From NCBI RefSeq assembly GCF_900178525.1, contig NZ_FXDJ01000009.1, forward strand, positions 310,001 through 374,000: a stretch of DNA of 64,000 nt, read 5' to 3'. This stretch comes from Massilibacteroides vaginae (GTDB lineage Bacteria > Bacteroidota > Bacteroidia > Bacteroidales > Tannerellaceae). A model generated the notes under the pieces. The model saw only the letters and a list, made by a program, of their open reading frames with translations. It was not told where the DNA came from and did no database searches. The position numbers were made by a program, and so were the translations under genes. Positions 59,537-64,000 of this stretch are shown here, piece by piece (position 1 is the stretch's first letter; each line of letters starts with the position of its first letter).

Positions 59537-60694
59537 ATGGACACACACATTTTTGACTTTCTTTTAAAAAACTTAGGTGAATTCTACAGTTATACAGGTT
59601 TTGCAAATGCTACACCTGGGCACATAATCATGATCCTGATCGGGTTAGTTGCTCTGTATCTTGGTATCGGGAAAAAATTCGAGCCTATGCTGCTCGTACC
59701 CATTGGGTTTGGTATAATTGTAGGAAATATCCCCTTCTATCCCGGAATGCAAATCGGTATATACGAAGAGGGATCTGTGATGAACATTCTTTATTACGGT
59801 GTAATTTATGGTGTTTATCCTCCATTGATATTCTTAGGCATTGGTGCGATGACAGACTTTTCATCGCTTATTTCCAATCCGAAACTGATGCTAATCGGTG
59901 CTGCTGCCCAAGTAGGGATATTCGCAGCCTATATGATGGCCTTGCAGTTCGGATATACAGCTCCTGAAGCCGGAGCAATCGGTATTATTGGGGGAGCCGA
60001 CGGACCTACCGCTATTTTCCTCTCGTCCAGACTTGCTCCGGACTTGATGGGTGCTATTGCCATCTCGGCTTATTCTTACATGGCACTTGTACCGGTAATT
60101 CAGCCTCCTATCATGAAAATGCTGACAACAAACAAAGAACGCTTGATAAAGATGAAACCTCCCAGAAGCGTTTCTCGGTTAGAAAAGATAACATTCCCTA
60201 TTGTAGGTATTATAATTACTTGTTTCATTGTTCCTTCCGGTTTGCCGCTGTTGGGAATGCTATTCTTCGGAAACTTACTGAAAGAAAGTGGCGTTACGAA
60301 ACGATTGGCTGTTACGGCAAGTAATTCATTGATCGACGTTGTAACGATACTTATCGGACTTACGGTAGGAGCTTCAACCCAAGCTACTACATTTTTAACG
60401 GCTAAGTCAATTACGATCTTTGGTCTTGGAGCCGCTTCGTTTGTGGTGGCTACATTCTCCGGAATCTTATTTGTCAAGTTTATTAATATCTTCTTGAAAG
60501 AAGGAAACAAAATAAATCCGCTTATTGGAAACTCGGGCGTGTCTGCTGTACCTGACGCTGCAAGGGTATCGAATGAAGTAGGACAACATTACGATAAATC
60601 AAACTATTTGTTGATGCATGCTATGGGACCAAATGTTGCCGGTGTGATTGGCTCTGCAGTAGCCGCCGGTATCTTGCTTGGATTCCTCGCATAA
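59537..60694 (+). CDS. Na+-translocating decarboxylase beta subunit (OadB/GcdB/MmdB family)
   Basis: A 385-aa polytopic membrane protein that in biotin-dependent decarboxylases couples decarboxylation to Na+ export. Motifs: LGIGAMTDFSSLISNPKLML, IGIIGGADGPTAIFLSSRLA (conserved GGADGPT with the functional Asp), TASNSLIDVVTILIGLTVGA and GNSGVSAVPDAARVSNEVGQ. The usual alpha (carboxyltransferase), biotin-carrier and gamma subunits are not adjacent. It sits between two Nqr/Rnf-type subunits (13 and 33 bp away), an unusual arrangement. Confidence 0.92.
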   Translation: MDTHIFDFLLKNLGEFYSYTGFANATPGHIIMILIGLVALYLGIGKKFEPMLLVPIGFGIIVGNIPFYPGMQIGIYEEGSVMNILYYGVIYGVYPPLIFLGIGAMTDFSSLISNPKLMLIGAAAQVGIFAAYMMALQFGYTAPEAGAIGIIGGADGPTAIFLSSRLAPDLMGAIAISAYSYMALVPVIQPPIMKMLTTNKERLIKMKPPRSVSRLEKITFPIVGIIITCFIVPSGLPLLGMLFFGNLLKESGVTKRLAVTASNSLIDVVTILIGLTVGASTQATTFLTAKSITIFGLGAASFVVATFSGILFVKFINIFLKEGNKINPLIGNSGVSAVPDAARVSNEVGQHYDKSNYLLMHAMGPNVAGVIGSAVAAGILLGFLA

Positions 60695-60727
60695 GGATAT
60701 AAAACAAGTATTAATTTAATTATAAAA

Positions 60728-61345
60728 ATGGAAGAGTTCTTAAGCACTTTTATCAGGGCGATTTTTATTGACAACATGATTTTTGCATACTATTTAGGTA
60801 TGTGCTCCTTTTTTGCGATCTCAAAGAATGTAAAAACCTCTCTGGGATTAGGCCTAACGATAGTATTTATTCTTGGAGTTACTGTTCCGATCAACTATTT
60901 GTTAGAAAAATATGTTTTAGTTGAAGGTGCGTTAGTATGGTTGGATGAGAGTTTCGCGGATACCGATCTTAGCTTTCTCTCATTGATTTTATTTATCACC
61001 GTAATTGCCTCATTTGTTCAATTAGCAGAGATGGTTATCGAACGTTTTCTCCCTTCTTTATACGCATCGCTGGGGATCTTCCTTCCCTTACTTGCGGTAA
61101 ACTGTGCTATTTTAGGGGGTTCACTGTTTATGCAACAACGTGCTTTCCCAAATATCGGTACAGCTACCGTATATGGTTTAGGTTGCGGTATAGGATGGTT
61201 ATTAGCGATTCTGGGAATGGCTGCGATCAGCGAAAAGATAACTTACTCTAACATCCCAAAACCATTAAGAGGGCTTGGTATAGCCTTTGTCATTACCGGT
61301 TTAATGGGATTAGGATTTATGTGTTTTTCAGGTCTTAAAATTTAA
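60728..61345 (+). CDS. NqrE-like membrane subunit (NqrE/RnfA family)
   Basis: A 205-aa protein with six membrane segments and the NqrE pattern FIDNMIFAYYLGMCSFFAIS, then LYASLGIFLPLLAVNCAILG, then YGLGCGIGWLLAILGMAAIS. Cys26 and Cys126 correspond to the cluster ligands known from NqrE. It should pair with the NqrD/RnfE-like protein encoded 1.2 kb upstream. It is closer to NqrE than to RnfA by its KNVKTSLGLGL and YSNIPKPLRGLGIAFVITGL blocks. Confidence 0.87.
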   Translation: MEEFLSTFIRAIFIDNMIFAYYLGMCSFFAISKNVKTSLGLGLTIVFILGVTVPINYLLEKYVLVEGALVWLDESFADTDLSFLSLILFITVIASFVQLAEMVIERFLPSLYASLGIFLPLLAVNCAILGGSLFMQQRAFPNIGTATVYGLGCGIGWLLAILGMAAISEKITYSNIPKPLRGLGIAFVITGLMGLGFMCFSGLKI

Positions 61346-61352
61346 TTATTGA

Positions 61353-62684
61353 GTGAACGAACAAAAAAAGTATCCCATAGAAAAAGTTATTTATCCCGTC
61401 CAACGCTTTATGCAACAGCAAAAAGCGGGCGGGATAGTTCTGGGAGTAAGTGTTTTAATTGCATTTATACTGGCAAATTCCGCTTGGTCGGATGCGTATT
61501 TCTCTTTTTTCGATTATAAACTTGGTCTTCAGTTTAATGATGTTTCCTATTTGACTTACAGTATCCATCACTGGATAAACGACGGCTTAATGGCTGTATT
61601 TTTCTTTGTAGTAGGGCTTGAACTTAAACGAGAAATTATTGCAGGAGAATTATCAAATCCACGCAAAGCATTATTACCTATATCGGCAGCCATTGGTGGA
61701 ATGCTTATGCCTGCCGCAATCTATTTGTTGCTAAATCCGACAGGAGCGGCCAGTACCGGCTGGGGTATTCCGATGGCAACAGATATTGCTTTCGCATTAG
61801 GTGTGCTGTATCTGTTTGGCGATAAAATACCTTTATCTCTTAAAGTTTTTTTAGCAGCATTGGCTATTGTGGATGACTTGGGAGCCGTTTTGGTTATCGC
61901 CTTCTTTTACACCTCTGAAATATCTATTTTCAACTTGTTTATCGGACTTGGATTTGTTGCCACAATGTATATCGGCAACAGATTAGGTATACGTAATGTC
62001 TTTTTTTATATGATCTTGGGGATTGTCGGTGTATGGACAGCATTCTTATTATCCGGTGTGCATTCAACAATCGCAGCTGTTTTAGCAGCATTTACAATAC
62101 CGGCGGATGTTGCTCTGGATGAGAACAGTTATATTCGTAAAATCAGAACAAGCATTGACCAATTTAAAGAAATCCGTCCAAATGGAATGCCCACGTTGAC
62201 TGATAAGCAAATGGCTCTATTGGAAAAGATAAAGGAAGATACAAGACTGGCAACGCCTCCACTTCAATTGTTAGAGCAGGCAATGCATAAATTCGTGATT
62301 TTTCTTGTCATCCCGATCTTCGCATTTGCTAATGCCGGCGTTTCATTCAAAGAGCTAAACTTAGAAACGCTATTCAACAACAATATTATGATTGGTGTAA
62401 CGGCGGGATTGTTCTTAGGTAAAACAATCGGCGTCTTTTTCACTTCCATCATTTTAGTGAAACTGCGTATCGCTTCTTTTCCGGCAGGAATGAACACCCG
62501 AAACCTGTTTGGCGTAAGCTTATTATCATCAATAGGTTTCACAATGTCATTGTTCATAACCTCGCTTGCGTTTACGAATCCCGATTATATTATGCAATCC
62601 AAAATCGGTATTTTCGTTGCATCGCTAACCGGAGGATTCTTGGGCTATTTCGTTCTTAAAAAACAGAAGAACGCTACTCCTTAA
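61353..62684 (+). CDS. nhaA: Na+/H+ antiporter NhaA
   Basis: A 443-aa antiporter with 12 expected membrane segments. The essential Asp pair is in LAALAIVDDLGAVLVIAF (about residues 172-173). GWGIPMATDIAFALGVLYLF and GVHSTIAAVLAAFTIPAD are family blocks. The central loop is longer than in E. coli, as usual in Bacteroidetes. Translation starts at a GTG at 61353, 7 bp after the NqrE-like stop, so it belongs to the same Na+-handling unit. Confidence 0.95.
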   Translation: MNEQKKYPIEKVIYPVQRFMQQQKAGGIVLGVSVLIAFILANSAWSDAYFSFFDYKLGLQFNDVSYLTYSIHHWINDGLMAVFFFVVGLELKREIIAGELSNPRKALLPISAAIGGMLMPAAIYLLLNPTGAASTGWGIPMATDIAFALGVLYLFGDKIPLSLKVFLAALAIVDDLGAVLVIAFFYTSEISIFNLFIGLGFVATMYIGNRLGIRNVFFYMILGIVGVWTAFLLSGVHSTIAAVLAAFTIPADVALDENSYIRKIRTSIDQFKEIRPNGMPTLTDKQMALLEKIKEDTRLATPPLQLLEQAMHKFVIFLVIPIFAFANAGVSFKELNLETLFNNNIMIGVTAGLFLGKTIGVFFTSIILVKLRIASFPAGMNTRNLFGVSLLSSIGFTMSLFITSLAFTNPDYIMQSKIGIFVASLTGGFLGYFVLKKQKNATP

Positions 62685-62842
62685 TACAATCAGTGGTTAG
62701 TTGTCCATTGAACAAACACAACTCGAAAAAGAATACTCATTAACCTCCACGCTTTGATAAACACGCAAAGCATGGAGGTTAATTATTTTCCGGCTTTTTA
62801 TGTAAGTGCATCAAAAGAACAGTTACCTGATTTGTTTTTTTG

Positions 62843-62850
62843 TACATTTG
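62843..62850 (+). promoter_or_regulatory. Possible -7 element of the sigma-factor gene
   Basis: TACATTTG fits TAnnTTTG, only 9 bp before the chosen ATG, so transcription would start close to the start codon. Low confidence. Confidence 0.3.
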
Positions 62851-62858
62851 CCGTGTAT

Positions 62859-63431
62859 ATGTCAATAAATTCCTCTAATAGAAAGTCGTTAGGTGCTCTA
62901 TTTGAACAATACCGAGAACCTTTTATTTTATTTGCCAGGTCGTATGTAAAAGATATACCAACGGCAGAAGACATTTACATGGATGCTTTTATGTCTTATT
63001 GGGAAAAAAGAAATGAATTGCCTGAGGAGACCAATATTCCGGCTTATATTTTAACAAGCATCAAGAACAAAGCCTTAAACTTCATGCGCAACCAACAAAC
63101 CAGAAACACGATACAGGAAGAAATTACGGAACATACTCAGCGAGAACTGGCTTTTCGAATCTCAACTCTTGAAGCCTGTCATCCGAATGATCTGTTCTCG
63201 AGCGAGATCAAACTAATTGTTCAAAAAACCTTACAGGAACTTCCGGAACAAACACGTAAAATATTCCTTAAAAGCAGAAAAGAAGCTAAAAGCAATAAAG
63301 AAATAGCTTCAGAATTGGGAATCAGCAGTAAAACGGTAGAATTCCATCTAACCAAAGCCTTGAAACTATTCCGTGCCCGACTAAAAGATTACCTACCATT
63401 TCTGGCGCTTATTATCCGTATCTATTGCTAA
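62859..63431 (+). CDS. ECF-type RNA polymerase sigma-70 factor
   Basis: A 190-aa sigma factor of the Bacteroidetes SusC/D-linked kind. Region 2 (LFARSYVKDIPTAEDIYMDA, FMSYWEKRNEL, YILTSIKNKALNFMRNQQ) and region 4 (LQELPEQTRKIFLKSRKEAK, SNKEIASELGISSKTVEFHL) are clear. The ATG at 62859 (MSINSSNRKSLGALFEQYRE) is preferred over upstream in-frame Met codons. An anti-sigma factor gene follows by 94 bp. Confidence 0.93.
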   Translation: MSINSSNRKSLGALFEQYREPFILFARSYVKDIPTAEDIYMDAFMSYWEKRNELPEETNIPAYILTSIKNKALNFMRNQQTRNTIQEEITEHTQRELAFRISTLEACHPNDLFSSEIKLIVQKTLQELPEQTRKIFLKSRKEAKSNKEIASELGISSKTVEFHLTKALKLFRARLKDYLPFLALIIRIYC

Positions 63432-63525
63432 AAACAGTGTTGTTTAAAAAAAAAGAAAAATCACGCCAGGGTATATGCGCTGTCGCGTGTTATTATATTA
63501 TAGAAAGAATGCATCAAGAAGAATA

Positions 63526-64000
63526 ATGGATAAACATATATTAATAAAATATTTCTCTGGTAAAGCAACCCCGGAAGAAGAAGCCCTTATCATTGACTGG
63601 GCTGAAGCCTCTCCCGAAAACTATCGCCATTACTTAAACGAACGCAAATTGTGGGACGCATTAACTGTAAACAGTTTTGTTTCAATTCAGGATCCCAAAG
63701 ACAAATCACTATTATTTTGGAAAATAATTGGGGTTGCTGCCTCTGCTTCTCTGATACTGCTCCTTTCCTGGCAGCAATATCAGAGAAGAGAGGTTTCTCT
63801 TTACTCAGGTATACAAACAATAACGGTTCCTCCGGGACAAAGAGCGCACCTAATGCTTGAGGATCATACAAGTATATGGCTCAACTCCAATACAACCCTT
63901 ACTTATCCAAAAACATTTTCGGCAGAAAAAAGGGAAGTAACCCTCGACGGTGAAGCCTTTTTCGATGTTTCTCACAATAAGGAAATTCCTTTCATTGTTA
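63526..64000 (+). CDS. FecR-family anti-sigma factor, 3' part outside window
   Basis: A frame open to the window edge: MDKHILIKYFSGKATPEEEA (cytoplasmic anti-sigma head), one membrane segment (IIGVAASASLILLLSW, about residues 65-80) and the start of the periplasmic FecR domain (TVPPGQRAHLMLEDHTSIWL, VTLDGEAFFDVSHNK). It would hold the neighbouring sigma factor until a TonB-dependent receptor signals substrate. A SusC/SusD operon is expected just beyond 64,000. Confidence 0.92.
   Translation, partial: MDKHILIKYFSGKATPEEEALIIDWAEASPENYRHYLNERKLWDALTVNSFVSIQDPKDKSLLFWKIIGVAASASLILLLSWQQYQRREVSLYSGIQTITVPPGQRAHLMLEDHTSIWLNSNTTLTYPKTFSAEKREVTLDGEAFFDVSHNKEIPFIV

Overview
The window reads as Bacteroidales DNA (Bacteroides/Parabacteroides/Dysgonomonas relatives; the genus cannot be fixed from sequence alone). 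Evidence: promoters of the TTG-N20-TAnnTTTG type, a DUF3575/DUF3868 fimbria-type locus, the BT_3928-like DoxX protein, a DUF1599 protein, an ECF sigma/FecR pair and a Bacteroides-type tra operon. Positions 1 to about 35,270 are the right-hand part of an integrative and conjugative element (ICE). About 35,270 to 64,000 is ordinary chromosome.

ICE, left to right. A relaxase (cut by the window start) and its MobA partner read leftward from a hairpin-rich candidate oriT (about 1.01-1.15 kb). Rightward come traA (ParA-like), two DUF3408 genes, a traD-like gene and an unrecognised internally duplicated protein, closed by a terminator. The mating-pore operon follows (traE, F, G, I, J, K, an extra gene, L, M, N, O, Q; no traP primase), then a terminator, a small membrane protein, two overlapping HTH/excisionase-like genes, a promoter-structured RNA-T-run unit and a stand-alone receiver-domain protein.

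Cargo (16.1-24.8 kb, visibly AT-rich). A tightly coupled four-gene leftward operon encodes an OLD ATPase/TOPRIM nuclease and a UvrD-like helicase, which is the Gabija pair. It also encodes a QxK-type nuclease-like protein and a possible ADP-ribosyltransferase-like protein. Next come an HNH remnant, a PD-(D/E)XK protein, a CoiA-like nuclease and an HD phosphohydrolase. The HD gene lies between two 147-bp direct repeats.

ICE backbone, right part. A leftward PRTRC operon (ssb, DUF932, small ORF, PRTRC-E, -C, a 384-aa protein, -B, ThiF) encodes ubiquitin-like, E2-like and E1-like components. Then come a non-coding stretch with an RNA-like stem, a DUF4238 plus HEYYH-protein pair, and the IntDOT-type tyrosine recombinase at the end. 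The adjacent DUF3868 gene breaks off after about 60 codons, so the ICE appears to have landed inside it.

Chromosome. DUF3575, a DUF6377-like membrane regulator, a candidate sRNA, rmlC-rmlB-alaX, pgk, mnmA, folE, a SPOR protein, tpiA, a DoxX/thioredoxin-like protein, DUF1599, an M23/LysM peptidase, recG, ispD-xseB-xseA, a subtilase, an Lrp regulator, two FKBP isomerases and a GH29 fucosidase. Then comes an unusual Na+ module: an NqrD/RnfE-like subunit, a Na+-decarboxylase beta subunit, an NqrE-like subunit and NhaA. The window ends in an ECF sigma factor and a partial FecR-type anti-sigma factor. AT-rich palindromic boxes recur in three chromosomal intergenic gaps.
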